A program made the position numbers and the translations under genes. The notes below the pieces were generated by a model, which saw only the letters and a list, made by a program, of their open reading frames with translations, had not been told where the DNA came from and ran no database searches. A stretch of 50,435 nt of DNA. It comes from Rhodospirillaceae bacterium. Its GTDB lineage: Bacteria > Pseudomonadota > Alphaproteobacteria > Thalassobaculales > Thalassobaculaceae. Positions 8,753 through 17,085 of this stretch are shown here, piece after piece. How positions within the stretch are numbered: the first letter of the stretch is position 1; the number at the start of each line of letters is the position of its first letter. The stretch is taken from NCBI GenBank assembly GCA_002722775.1, contig PBMU01000104.1, forward strand, positions 1-50,435. The letters are read 5' to 3'.

Positions 8753-9595
8753 TTGCACATGGTTATCCACGCTACCGATAGTTTTCAAGTTACACGATCC
8801 GGAGTATCTACGATCTTGGTATTGGCCGGCAACGACCTTGCCGGGCCACTATTGTGCGCCATTGAAGCGCATTTTGCGAACAGCCTCGTGACCCACGTGG
8901 TATTGTTGGGGGGCGAGGCTAAGCCACCCTTCGGTGCTGCCCAGGTGATTCAATTGGGGCGCCCCCGAACGACTTCCGATCTTAAGGACATCTTTCGCCG
9001 GTACAGGGTCGAGGCGATTATCGACGCGAGTGACCCGTTCGATTTGTCGATGGGTATGATTTGCCACGCTGCAGCCGGACAGGCGGGCATCCCTTGTTTG
9101 GTGTTACAGCGTTCGCTTTGGCGACGGCATCCCATGGACCGATGGATAGAAGTGGCCAACATCCCGGCCGCCATAAAAGCTGCGCCCGATGTTGCGAAAA
9201 AACTGCTTCTGGCTCTTCCCGAGCCCGAGTGCAAAGGCTTCCTCGAGCACTCTGAACTTGAATGCGTGGTGCGACTTGAGGGTCCGGCGATCATGTCTCA
9301 AACGAAGACCCATGCTGCCGCGGTAGAATTCGACCGCGGAGCCCGCAGCGAGCCGGGAGAGGGTTGCCTCCTAGATCGACACGATATCGGAATGGTGGTG
9401 ATGCGGGCGACCGGATGCGAACGTCTGCGCCCCCTTGTCAACGCGACTCGGGCACGGGACCTTCCTCTTTTGATGGTTCGCCGAGGAAAGCCAGGACCTG
9501 GGACCCGAACCAATCTGGTAGAAGACGCACTAGCTTGGCTTTCCGGTGAGGGCCCGTGCGGGGTATCGTCATTGGTAGCATGCAAAACGCCCTAA
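8753..9595 (+). CDS. cobK: Divergent precorrin-6A reductase (CobK/CbiJ) family protein
   Basis: 280 residues. The fold layout matches CobK: an N-terminal Rossmann-like strand (STILVLAGNDLAGPLL), a central EAIIDASDPFDLSMG in place of the usual VDATHPFA, GIPCLVLQRSLWRR matching the VP-LR-ERP-W block, and a C-terminal DLPLLMVRRGKP strand. CobK reduces precorrin-6A with NADPH in the aerobic corrin ring pathway. The usual GGT-EA nucleotide motif and the C-terminal KNSGG block are altered (AGNDLAG and MRATGCE), so activity is uncertain. The start is TTG 8753 or ATG 8759; neither has a close ribosome site. Its last four bases overlap the end of the convergent phosphatase gene, and cobS and cobT lie just beyond, which supports a cobalamin role. 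Confidence 0.75.
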   Translation: MHMVIHATDSFQVTRSGVSTILVLAGNDLAGPLLCAIEAHFANSLVTHVVLLGGEAKPPFGAAQVIQLGRPRTTSDLKDIFRRYRVEAIIDASDPFDLSMGMICHAAAGQAGIPCLVLQRSLWRRHPMDRWIEVANIPAAIKAAPDVAKKLLLALPEPECKGFLEHSELECVVRLEGPAIMSQTKTHAAAVEFDRGARSEPGEGCLLDRHDIGMVVMRATGCERLRPLVNATRARDLPLLMVRRGKPGPGTRTNLVEDALAWLSGEGPCGVSSLVACKTP

Positions 9596-10212
9596 CGTGC
9601 AGGTATATTGGTTCCCCGGACCCGCCAGCCGCCGCCGAACCCAGGTTCGGGATGCAGATAGTCAATAAGCGTGGTCGAGAGGTTCTCGGTCGCGAATGGT
9701 ATAGCATTGTTGGGTTCAATACCCAGCGCGATCGCCAGCGTCGCACGAATTGTGCCGCCATGGGCGACGCAAATAATGTCATGGCCTGCAAACCGGTTGG
9801 TGAGACCCTCTATTGCGCAGCGTACCCGTCCCACTAAATCGATGAAACTTTCACCGTTGGGCGCCCTTTCGCTGACTGGGGACAGCCAGAACCGGTTGTA
9901 AGCGCCTCCGTAGCGCTTGCGCAGCTCGTCATAGGTGAGGCCTACCCAGTCACCGAAATCCTGCTCTCCCAAGCGCTTTTCAATCACAGGGTCCCGGATC
10001 GGCAGGCCAGCGTCTCGGATAGCGTCTAGCGTTTGATGGGTGCGTCGAAGATGGCTTACCACCGATACGGCATCTTTGGGTAAACGCCGGGCGAGCGCCT
10101 CGAAGGCGATACGATCTGAAGTGTCGGCGGGTTTGTCCGAGGCGCCGTAGATCTTGCCTTCTGGGTTGTTGACGGGGGCATGGCGGACGATGTGCCAGCG
10201 GGTCTCGATCAT
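9592..10212 (-). CDS. Histidine phosphatase family protein, probable alpha-ribazole phosphatase
   Basis: 206 residues. The N-terminal catalytic motif is IVRHAPVNN (RHA instead of the common RHG), with the phosphohistidine His at about residue 10; the second catalytic His is in ICVAHGGTIRATLA. The middle VVSHLRRTHQTLDAI matches the SxxxRxxQTA segment. Histidine phosphatases beside cobS usually act as CobC, removing the 5' phosphate from alpha-ribazole phosphate or adenosylcobalamin phosphate. ATG 10212 has GAGG six bases upstream. The gene follows cobS by 24 bases on the same strand, so they form an operon. CobC by context; the sequence alone does not exclude another phosphatase. Confidence 0.85.
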   Translation of the reverse strand: MIETRWHIVRHAPVNNPEGKIYGASDKPADTSDRIAFEALARRLPKDAVSVVSHLRRTHQTLDAIRDAGLPIRDPVIEKRLGEQDFGDWVGLTYDELRKRYGGAYNRFWLSPVSERAPNGESFIDLVGRVRCAIEGLTNRFAGHDIICVAHGGTIRATLAIALGIEPNNAIPFATENLSTTLIDYLHPEPGFGGGWRVRGTNIPAR

Positions 10213-10236
10213 AAGAGCCTCAACAATATAGCTGTT

Positions 10237-11034
10237 CTACTCACTCCCAGCAGCCGTGGCGGCAAGTGCAAGTAGGATGGCAGTCTCGGCCACCTGTTCC
10301 GTGGCTCCGAGAACGTCCCCGGTATAACCCCCTATTTGCCGCTGCGCTAGCACGCCTAGCGCGGTTGTAGCAATTACCCCAGCAAACACACTCGCAATAA
10401 AGCCAGTTATGGGCAGCAGGAGTAGGCATAGAACCAATGCGATGGCCAATGATGACCATACCGTTCTGGTGCTTGGCCTGCCGGCTGTGTGCCCGATGCC
10501 GGTGTCAGTTGCGGGATTAAGCCAGCCGGCAATGAAAACCATCAGGGCTCTTCCCCCAGAATGGGCAACCACGAACGAAAGGGCCGGAACGATCAGTTCT
10601 CCAGATTCGACGAGGGACGTGATCGCGGCGACTTTCAATCCGGTGATGGTAACAAGAGCTATTACACCATAGGTGCCGATCCGGCTGTCACGCATGATCG
10701 CAATCTTGCCTTCAGCGTCATGTCCGCCGCCGAACCCGTCGGCTACATCAGCCAGTCCATCCTCATGCAAGGCACCGGTCAAGGCGACCGATGCGGTGAT
10801 TGCGAGTAGGGCCGCCACAGGTGCAGGAAGACCTACCGCTATCGCCAGCCAGAGAATAATCGCCGCCCCGGCTCCGACCACGAGCCCCACGAATGGGAAG
10901 CTCCAGGCGGTTTCCATTATTGTTCGGTCTCCCATTTCCACTCGAGGCAACGGGAGACGGGTCAGGAAAATCGTAGCCAGCAGTAGGTCGGTCCACCACC
11001 AAGGGCGGCGAGGCGATGTATTGTGATTGGTCAT
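10237..11034 (-). CDS. cobS: Adenosylcobinamide-GDP ribazoletransferase (cobalamin synthase)
   Basis: 265 residues, the usual size. CobS is an integral membrane enzyme that joins adenosylcobinamide-GDP to alpha-ribazole, the last assembly step of the nucleotide loop. The diagnostic acidic motif is GALHEDGLADVADGFGGG, with a second RDSRIGTYGVIALV block, both typical of CobS. Several hydrophobic helices are visible (VALLAITASVALTGAL, LVTITGLKVAAITSLV, LAIALVLCLLLLPITGFIASV). ATG 11034 begins MTNHNTSPRRPWWWTDLLLA. It is divergent from cobT, with about 100 bp between starts, and is followed by the phosphatase gene. No lesions. Confidence 0.95.
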   Translation of the reverse strand: MTNHNTSPRRPWWWTDLLLATIFLTRLPLPRVEMGDRTIMETAWSFPFVGLVVGAGAAIILWLAIAVGLPAPVAALLAITASVALTGALHEDGLADVADGFGGGHDAEGKIAIMRDSRIGTYGVIALVTITGLKVAAITSLVESGELIVPALSFVVAHSGGRALMVFIAGWLNPATDTGIGHTAGRPSTRTVWSSLAIALVLCLLLLPITGFIASVFAGVIATTALGVLAQRQIGGYTGDVLGATEQVAETAILLALAATAAGSE

Positions 11035-11137
11035 GGCCTTTAGCGCAGGGTTTTCAAGGGATCACAAGGGGCGTATAGGGAATCCGAAAGATTGGCAATT
11101 ACCCGTCCTTGATCAAAGCACATGTGGTGAGACCAGA

Positions 11138-12172
11138 ATGGCCGATAGCTCATCCAGCGGTGACATAGCATCCTTTGAAGAAATTCGCGCGCTCACCGCT
11201 GAGCTTCCGGGACCAGATCTGGACGCGGCGAGGGCAGCGGTCGAACGCGAGGCTGTCCTTATCAAACCGAATGGCGCGCTAGGGCGACTGGAGGAGTTGA
11301 GCCACTGGCTCGCGGCATGGCAGGGGCGCCACCCGCCAAGGGTAGAACATCCAAGAACCGCTGTTTTCGCGGGAAACCACGGCGTCACGGCCCGCGGCGT
11401 ATCGGCCTATCCCGGAGCCGTTACCGAGCAGATGGTGCGGAATTTTATCGCTGGAGGAGCTGCAGTGAATCAATTGTGCCACACTTTTGACGCTGATCTC
11501 CGGGTCTATGAATTAGCACTGGAGGAACCGACCCGTGACTTCACCCAGGCTGCAGCAATGGAAGAGGAGGAATGCTCGCGGGCGATGGCATACGGGATGA
11601 TGGCGGTCGAACCGGGCCTCGACGTGCTGTGCCTCGGTGAAATGGGGATCGGCAATACGACATCAGCCGCGGCGCTCTGCCTGGCGTTGTTCGGCGGCGA
11701 GGCCGAAGAATGGACCGGGACTGGGACTGGGGTATCCGGTGAAGCTCTGAAAGGTAAGATCAACACAGTGGCCACTGGTGTCTCGTATCATGCGGATAGG
11801 GCTGGTGATCCGCTAGCGATATTGGCAGCACTTGGTGGGCTTGAGTTGGCGGCGATCGCGGGCGCAGTTCTGGCGGCCCGGATGGCTCGAACGCCAGTAC
11901 TACTCGATGGTTTTGCCTGTTCGGCAGCGGCGGCAGTTCTTCACGTGTTGCATCCAGGTGCACTGGATCACTGCACCGTCGCCCATCTGTCTGTGGAGCC
12001 GGGGCACCGCCGGCTGTTGGACCGAATCAAAAAGCGCCCGCTGTTGGACTTCAATATGCGGTTAGGTGAGGGCTCCGGCGCGACGTTAGCACTGGGAATT
12101 CTTAAAGCCGCTGTCGCATGCCATTCCGGTATGGCGAGTTTTGCTGACGCTAGCGTCAGCGGGCCATCCTAA
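11138..12172 (+). CDS. cobT: Nicotinate-nucleotide--dimethylbenzimidazole phosphoribosyltransferase
   Basis: 344 residues from ATG 11138, which has GGTGAG six bases upstream; the longest ORF starts at 11027, overlaps the cobS start and adds an unlikely 37-residue extension. CobT makes alpha-ribazole phosphate from nicotinate mononucleotide and 5,6-dimethylbenzimidazole, supplying the lower ligand for CobS. Motifs: FAGNHGVTARGVSAYP, CLGEMGIGNTTSAAAL and the C-terminal MRLGEGSGATLAL, whose Glu is the proposed catalytic base. Length and motifs are complete. An 18-bp perfect palindrome lies inside the last codons (separate entry). Confidence 0.96.
   Translation: MADSSSSGDIASFEEIRALTAELPGPDLDAARAAVEREAVLIKPNGALGRLEELSHWLAAWQGRHPPRVEHPRTAVFAGNHGVTARGVSAYPGAVTEQMVRNFIAGGAAVNQLCHTFDADLRVYELALEEPTRDFTQAAAMEEEECSRAMAYGMMAVEPGLDVLCLGEMGIGNTTSAAALCLALFGGEAEEWTGTGTGVSGEALKGKINTVATGVSYHADRAGDPLAILAALGGLELAAIAGAVLAARMARTPVLLDGFACSAAAAVLHVLHPGALDHCTVAHLSVEPGHRRLLDRIKKRPLLDFNMRLGEGSGATLALGILKAAVACHSGMASFADASVSGPS
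12143..12160. repeat. 18-bp perfect palindrome at the 3' end of cobT
   Basis: GCTGACGCTAGCGTCAGC reads the same on both strands and lies within the last codons of cobT, 12 bases before the end of the gene. As RNA it could fold into a short hairpin near the stop codon. No T run follows, so it is not a standard intrinsic terminator. It might be a protein-binding site or chance. Confidence 0.5.
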
Positions 12173-12597
12173 AGACTTTCTTTACAGTGATGATCTCTGC
12201 TCGAGCAATCGAAGCGCGAATTCGACCGGCAATATTAAAATCGAGAGGCTGGATATGCTGGAAAAGGCTATCGCATCGATTCACTTTACAGACTAGCATC
12301 GCAACTAATCAACAGCTGCGAGGCCGTGCCTAAGCGATTACTTAGCCTCGATTCAACTCCTATTCGTCGACGGTATGTTTCCAACAAGGTTGGCTCAATC
12401 CACCGGTTGATCACCGCCTCCTGTTCCGTTGTAGTTCGTCCGATTGGGCCCTTGCGTACTAATTACATAATCCGTTAACTATTTAATAATGATGTATGAG
12501 TCGGGATGGAAAATTACGAATTAGGGGCTATTTTCGTAGGATTGATGGCGGCAAAATTCTTGATCGCTGATGTCCTTATTTGCGACTTTAATGACTT
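12173..12597. other. Intergenic stretch without a recognised gene
   Basis: About 425 bp between cobT and the broken dehydrogenase, AT-rich near 12465-12500. The minus strand has a stop-free stretch of about 57 codons ending at TAA 12286-12288 and containing EQEAVINRWIEPTLLETYRR, which looks protein-like but has no clear start and no family I recognise. It could be the tail of another decayed gene. Confidence 0.4.
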
Positions 12598-13372
12598 TCA
12601 ATCCGAGATCTCCATGGGATCATAGGCCAGCCCAGCCGCGTTATAACCGCCGTCAACATTGAGTATCGCTCCAGTCACCCATTGGCAGTCGTCTGAGGCG
12701 AGGAAAAGAGCCGCGGCTGCAATCGCTTCGACGGTCCCATAACTGCCGGTTGGGATGCGTGAGAGGTAGTTCTGCTTGCGCGACGGGCCGTGCTGGGAGA
12801 TACCAGTTTCAATCGGCCCCGGTGCAATGGCGTTAACCATTATGCCTTTGTCCGACAATTCGACCGCTAAACCCTTGCAAACGTGCATTACGGCAGCCTT
12901 AGACGCGCCATAGATTAGACCACCCATGTTGGCTCGTTGACCGGATATTGAGCCGAGCTGAATAATTCGCCCCACCCCCCTGGTTTACCATGTGTCGCGC
13001 CGCCGCCTGCGCGGTTAGGAATGAACCCGTTAGGTTGACACGAAGAATTCGCTCCCACTCGTCCAGATTTACCTCCGGGGCGAGCTTATGCAGGCTAATA
13101 CCCGCATTGTTGACCACAATGTCGATTCGCTTGAACTGTCGCACGGTCTCCTCGACCTGGGCTTCGCAATCCGCCGGGATACCAACATCTGCCTTCATCG
13201 CAACGGCAGTACCACCAGCCGCGGTGATTGCCCTAACCGTTGCTTCAGAAGCCACAATATCGATGTCGGTGCACATCAATGAAGCGCCCTCGCCCGCGAA
13301 TTGCCGCGCGATGGCACCGCCGATCCCGCCACCCGCGCCTGTGACTAGCGCAGTCTTGCCTTGCAATCGCAT
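12598..13372 (-). pseudogene. Short-chain dehydrogenase/reductase, frameshifted
   Basis: The N-terminal part (ORF 12899..13372) has the NAD(P) motif TGAGGGIGGAIA, DIVVNNAGIS and LRVNLTGSF. The C-terminal part (ORF 12598..12975) has LGSISGQ with the catalytic Ser, YGASKAA with the Tyr-x-x-x-Lys pair, and VTGAILNVDGGYNA. Together they form a complete SDR of about 255 residues, but the frame breaks near 12970: the minus strand reads CAG GGG GGT GGG GCG, and dropping one G restores GGG CGA ATT (GRIIQ), giving a continuous protein. The lesion sits in G runs, so a sequencing or assembly error is possible; otherwise this is a recent pseudogene. All catalytic residues are kept. An AAGGG site precedes ATG 13372. 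Confidence 0.85.
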
Positions 13373-13686
13373 GATGTATGCCCTTTCGAAGTGGGTTATG
13401 GATTTCAGCCTATAGTCGCACCTGCGGCAATGACTGATCCGGGAGTGACGGAAACTTTACGCCAAGATTCCGAAATTCAGTGAAGGTGATCGGCTGGATT
13501 TTGGGCCTTTTCATCGGAAGAGCGATCTTAAAATAGATGGCCTTCTAGCGAGCAAACACCTCTATCCCATAGTTGAGGTGCCTGGATCGGCTTTCTGATT
13601 TCGACAAATTAAAATTTAAGCCCGATGGATTTTCGACAGATCAAGGACCAAACTCGCGCAATGCGAATGATCAGGGGAGCGGGCAC
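13373..13686. promoter_or_regulatory. Divergent upstream region of the SDR and amidohydrolase genes
   Basis: About 310 bp between two outward-facing genes, so it must hold both promoters. I see no clear operator. A weak inverted repeat CACCTC/GAGGTG lies near 13557-13581. The longer ORF start for the amidohydrolase (13573) falls in this stretch and is not supported. Confidence 0.35.
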
Positions 13687-15405
13687 ATGGCATTCGATTT
13701 GGTGATCAAGAACGGGACGGTGGTGGATGGCTCTGGCATGGCGCGGTATCGCGCCGATGTTGGCGTTGAGGCTGGAAAGATCACCGAGATTGGACGGATC
13801 CGGGCTCCAGCGGAACAGCAGATCGACGCCGAGGGCCAGATCGTAGCACCTGGTTTCATCGACGGGCACACACACATGGATGCTCAGGTAGCCTGGGATC
13901 CGATTGGTAGCTGCTCATGCTGGCATGGGGTCACCAGCGTGGTTATGGGCAATTGTGGTTTCGCGTTGGCACCGTGCAAGGCCGACGACAGGGAATGGTT
14001 CACCAAATGCCTGGAGGCGGTCGAAGACATCCCGACCGAGGCCATGGCCGCCGGAATTGACTGGAGCTGGGAGACCTTCCCTGAGTATCTGGCTACCGTC
14101 CAGGCTCTGCCCAAGGCTATCAATTATGCCTCCTATATCGGCCACTCAGCCTTGCGCATGTATGCCATGGGCGAACGTGCACTGAACGAGGAAGCAACCG
14201 AGGACGATATGAAATTCATGGCGGCCACTGTTCAGGACGCGCTCAAGGCCGGAGCCATCGGCCTCTCGACCTCCCGGGCGACCACACATATTCGTCCGGA
14301 TGGTGGCCCCGTGGCAAGTCGCATCGCAAATTGGCGCGAGATCGCATATTTGGTCCATGCTATGGCGGAGCTTGATACTGGTATATTTCAAATTGGCCCG
14401 GACGTTTCGGGCGGAGCGGCTCAGCGCGCCTTCATGGACGAGTTGCGGGAGATAGCGGTATCCAGTGGTCGGCCTGTCATGTTCGGTACGCTCTCAACCA
14501 CTCAAGGAGATGCGCCGAACCCCTGGCAGTACCAACTCGACTGGATGGACGAGGCAGCGGCGGCAGGCGCGCGCCCCTATGGCCAGTCCACAACGCGGTC
14601 GATTAACGCGATCTTTTCATTCAAGTCCTATCTGCCCTTTGATGTTTTACCGCGTTGGAAAGAAATACGGGAACTCTCATTTGATGAGCAAAAAGCTCGT
14701 TTTAAAGACCCGGAAATTCGCGCGGCCCTGGTGGCTGAGGAGGCCGGGATGAAGCCCAAAGGCACTGAGTTCCAAGGCGGCGGCGCGGCGACCACGGATC
14801 CGAGAAAGCCGGACTATGCTAATCTTTTCGCCATGCAGGGCGTTAAGTGGGACGATCCAAGCGTTGATGACCTCGCACAGGCCCGTAACCAGAACCCAGT
14901 CGAAGTGATGATGGATCTGATCCTAGACAACGAGAACCAGATCTTTGTCCAACCTTTGGTCAACGAAAAGCCCGGCGATGTGCTGGGTATGCTTCGCCAC
15001 CCGCGCACGCTTGCAACCTTCTCCGATTCAGGCGCTCATGTCTGCCAGGAAATGGGCTCGTCGTTACAGACTCATATGCTGAGCTATTGGGTGCGCGAGC
15101 AGCAAGCCTTCACATTGGAGGAGGCGGTGCGCATGCTAACCTTCGATAACGCCTCCGCCTGGGAGTTCAACGACCGGGGGTTGATCAGGACAGGCATGGC
15201 CGCGGACATGGTGGTCTTCGACGAAGACAAAGTGCAACCGGCGCTTCCAACGGTGGAGACTGACTTGCCTGGTGACGCTCGACGGCTGGTGCAGAAGGCC
15301 GAGGGTATATCGGCCACCATCGTCAACGGTGCGGTCACGCTGGAAGATGGCCAATCAACCGGCGCACGCCCAGGCGGTGTACTGAAGGGACCACTCGCAT
15401 CCTGA
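13687..15405 (+). CDS. Amidohydrolase family protein, N-acyl-D-amino-acid deacylase-like
   Basis: 572 residues from ATG 13687, which has AGGGGAG seven bases upstream (13673-13679); the ORF track start at 13573 adds an unsupported 38 residues. The N-terminal beta-sandwich begins MAFDLVIKNGTVVDGSG; the metal site is PGFIDGHTHMDAQ (His-x-His). GNCGFALAP carries the Cys that bridges zinc in D-aminoacylases, GHSALR resembles the GH-LR block with a metal-ligand His, and TFSDSGAHVC holds the catalytic Asp. The C-terminal EFNDRGLIRTGMAADMVVFD returns to the sandwich domain. The enzyme should hydrolyse an N-acyl or amide bond, but this family is broad and often misnamed, so the substrate is open. It stands alone between a broken dehydrogenase and a TPR-glycosyltransferase. 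Confidence 0.88.
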   Translation: MAFDLVIKNGTVVDGSGMARYRADVGVEAGKITEIGRIRAPAEQQIDAEGQIVAPGFIDGHTHMDAQVAWDPIGSCSCWHGVTSVVMGNCGFALAPCKADDREWFTKCLEAVEDIPTEAMAAGIDWSWETFPEYLATVQALPKAINYASYIGHSALRMYAMGERALNEEATEDDMKFMAATVQDALKAGAIGLSTSRATTHIRPDGGPVASRIANWREIAYLVHAMAELDTGIFQIGPDVSGGAAQRAFMDELREIAVSSGRPVMFGTLSTTQGDAPNPWQYQLDWMDEAAAAGARPYGQSTTRSINAIFSFKSYLPFDVLPRWKEIRELSFDEQKARFKDPEIRAALVAEEAGMKPKGTEFQGGGAATTDPRKPDYANLFAMQGVKWDDPSVDDLAQARNQNPVEVMMDLILDNENQIFVQPLVNEKPGDVLGMLRHPRTLATFSDSGAHVCQEMGSSLQTHMLSYWVREQQAFTLEEAVRMLTFDNASAWEFNDRGLIRTGMAADMVVFDEDKVQPALPTVETDLPGDARRLVQKAEGISATIVNGAVTLEDGQSTGARPGGVLKGPLAS

Positions 15406-15477
15406 GGTCCGCGATCTTGGGCTGACCCGCACAGCCAAATTGCGTTAGGCTTGCGGTGCAACCTACTGACGCGGCAT

Positions 15478-17085
15478 ATGAACGAAATATTTGCGTACGC
15501 GACCGGCGAAGGTTTCAGCATGCTGGAGTCGGGAAGATTCGAGGAAGCTCGCAGTGCGTTTAAAAAAGCCTGCATAGACCGACCCGGGAATTCTTTGGTT
15601 TGGTACGGCATGGGATTCGCCCAGGTTCGGGCTGGCCTGCTTGACAATCCGTCGATACCTCTTGCTCGGGCAGTGGTAGCAGCTAATCGGATGACTGCAA
15701 TCCGAGTCATATCGGAAACTCACCTAACAATCGGGCTTCTATACCGGCGTGCCGGGGATCACGCTGCGGGCCGGGACGCATATAGGCGAGCGCTGCTGGC
15801 CGAACCGTCCAACGCTCAGGCTTGGAACAATCTCGCGAATCTTTACACTGACAACTCAAAAACCTCTCTTGCTGTGGCAGCGGCCTGGCGAGCGGTACGC
15901 GCCAAACCGGATTACGCCGCGGGTTGGAACAACCTCACACGGTTACTCACGGATCAGGGCCGTTTAAGCGAAACTGTCGGCCCCCAGCGGCGGTGTCTGG
16001 TCGTCACCCCGGGTGATAGGCATGGCTGGATCAACTTCGCCATCGTGGCCAAACGCCAAAACCACTTAAATAACGCAGTCAACGGATTTGGACGTGCCGT
16101 GCTGGTGGACCCGGAAGATAGTGAAGCTCGGATGAATCTAGGTCGCAACTTGTTATTGACTGGAGATCTGGAGAAGGGTTGGTGCACGTTGGAACATGAC
16201 TGGCGCCGTCAAGGTTTTCCGCCGATGAACCGGGGTTTTTCTCTGCCAGTTTGGGATGGTGGGGCCGTGCATGGAGGACGACTGCTAGTCTGGTGCGAGG
16301 AGAAGATCGGTGAGGAGATCATGTTCGCCTCGATGTTGCCTGACGTCTATGCGCTCGCGGGCAGCCTACTTTTTCTAAGCAGTCCCCGGGTCCACCAGCT
16401 CTTTGCACGGTCGTTTCCTTATCTCGATATTATCGCCTGGGATGGGGCGGGTAGGCCACCGGCGGACCTTTCGGATGTCCGCTGCTGCTATCCACTAGAA
16501 TACGTTGGACGCCACTTGCGTCGCCAATTCAAGGAATTTCCTAAACCCCGGGCTTACCTCAGACCTTCCACGAGCATGTCGTTGGGCGCCATGTCACGCG
16601 GGCTCCTTCGCGTCGGGCTATCTTGGCATAGTACTAATCCGTTGGTAGGGATCCACCAGTCGCTGGCATTAGAGCAACTCGGCCCAATTCTTCGTATCGA
16701 GGGTGCGCGCTTTGTCGATCTGCAATATGGCAACACTAATGTGGAACGCGGGATTGCCGAGGATTGTTTTGGCGTTACCATCGATCGACCGGATAGTGTC
16801 GATCAAATTGCGGACATCGAAGGGTTCGCCGATTTCGTCGCCGGCCTGGATCTTGTGATTAGTATCTCGAACACTACGGTCCACGTCGCAGGGGCCCTTG
16901 GTGTTGAGACCTGGGTCATGCTGCCCAAGGGGCCGGGTTTACCTTGGGTCTGGTTCGAGGACCACGATGTGGCGCTCTGGTATCCAAGAACCAAGCTCTT
17001 TCGCCAAGAAACTCCCGGAGATTGGCGCCCCGTGATTGATGAGGTAGCTAAGGATCTGCGCCGGTTTGTAGCGGCTAGCGATTAA
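15478..17085 (+). CDS. TPR protein with C-terminal glycosyltransferase-like (GT9-type) domain
   Basis: About 535 residues from ATG 15478; the ORF also allows TTG 15451. The N-terminal half is tetratricopeptide repeats (for example GFSMLESGRFEEARSAFKKA, RAGDHAAGRDAYRRALLAEP, NAQAWNNLANLYTDN). The C-terminal half has the pattern of GT-B proteins often fused to TPRs: LLVWCEEKIGEEIMFASMLP, LRVGLSWHSTNP, and a nucleotide-sugar-binding-like GLDLVISISNTTVHVAGALG. Such proteins are assumed to add sugars to proteins or surface glycans, but the substrate is unknown. Its last four bases overlap the end of convergent chrA. A decayed protein of the same layout lies at 18557-20310. Confidence 0.82.
   Translation: MNEIFAYATGEGFSMLESGRFEEARSAFKKACIDRPGNSLVWYGMGFAQVRAGLLDNPSIPLARAVVAANRMTAIRVISETHLTIGLLYRRAGDHAAGRDAYRRALLAEPSNAQAWNNLANLYTDNSKTSLAVAAAWRAVRAKPDYAAGWNNLTRLLTDQGRLSETVGPQRRCLVVTPGDRHGWINFAIVAKRQNHLNNAVNGFGRAVLVDPEDSEARMNLGRNLLLTGDLEKGWCTLEHDWRRQGFPPMNRGFSLPVWDGGAVHGGRLLVWCEEKIGEEIMFASMLPDVYALAGSLLFLSSPRVHQLFARSFPYLDIIAWDGAGRPPADLSDVRCCYPLEYVGRHLRRQFKEFPKPRAYLRPSTSMSLGAMSRGLLRVGLSWHSTNPLVGIHQSLALEQLGPILRIEGARFVDLQYGNTNVERGIAEDCFGVTIDRPDSVDQIADIEGFADFVAGLDLVISISNTTVHVAGALGVETWVMLPKGPGLPWVWFEDHDVALWYPRTKLFRQETPGDWRPVIDEVAKDLRRFVAASD

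Noticed and set aside
8630-8758. Possible cobalamin riboswitch upstream of cobK (a GCCACTT resembling a B12-box element)
   Set aside because: The stretch is too short and lacks the conserved B12 box and multi-stem layout; only a weak seven-base resemblance is present.
11035-11137. Cobalamin riboswitch between cobS and cobT
   Set aside because: About 100 bp shared by two divergent genes leaves no room for the aptamer, and no B12 box is visible.
12478-12570. 24-codon ORF (ATGAGTCGGGATGGA) as a peptide precursor
   Set aside because: No ribosome site, no modifying enzyme nearby and no leader-core pattern.
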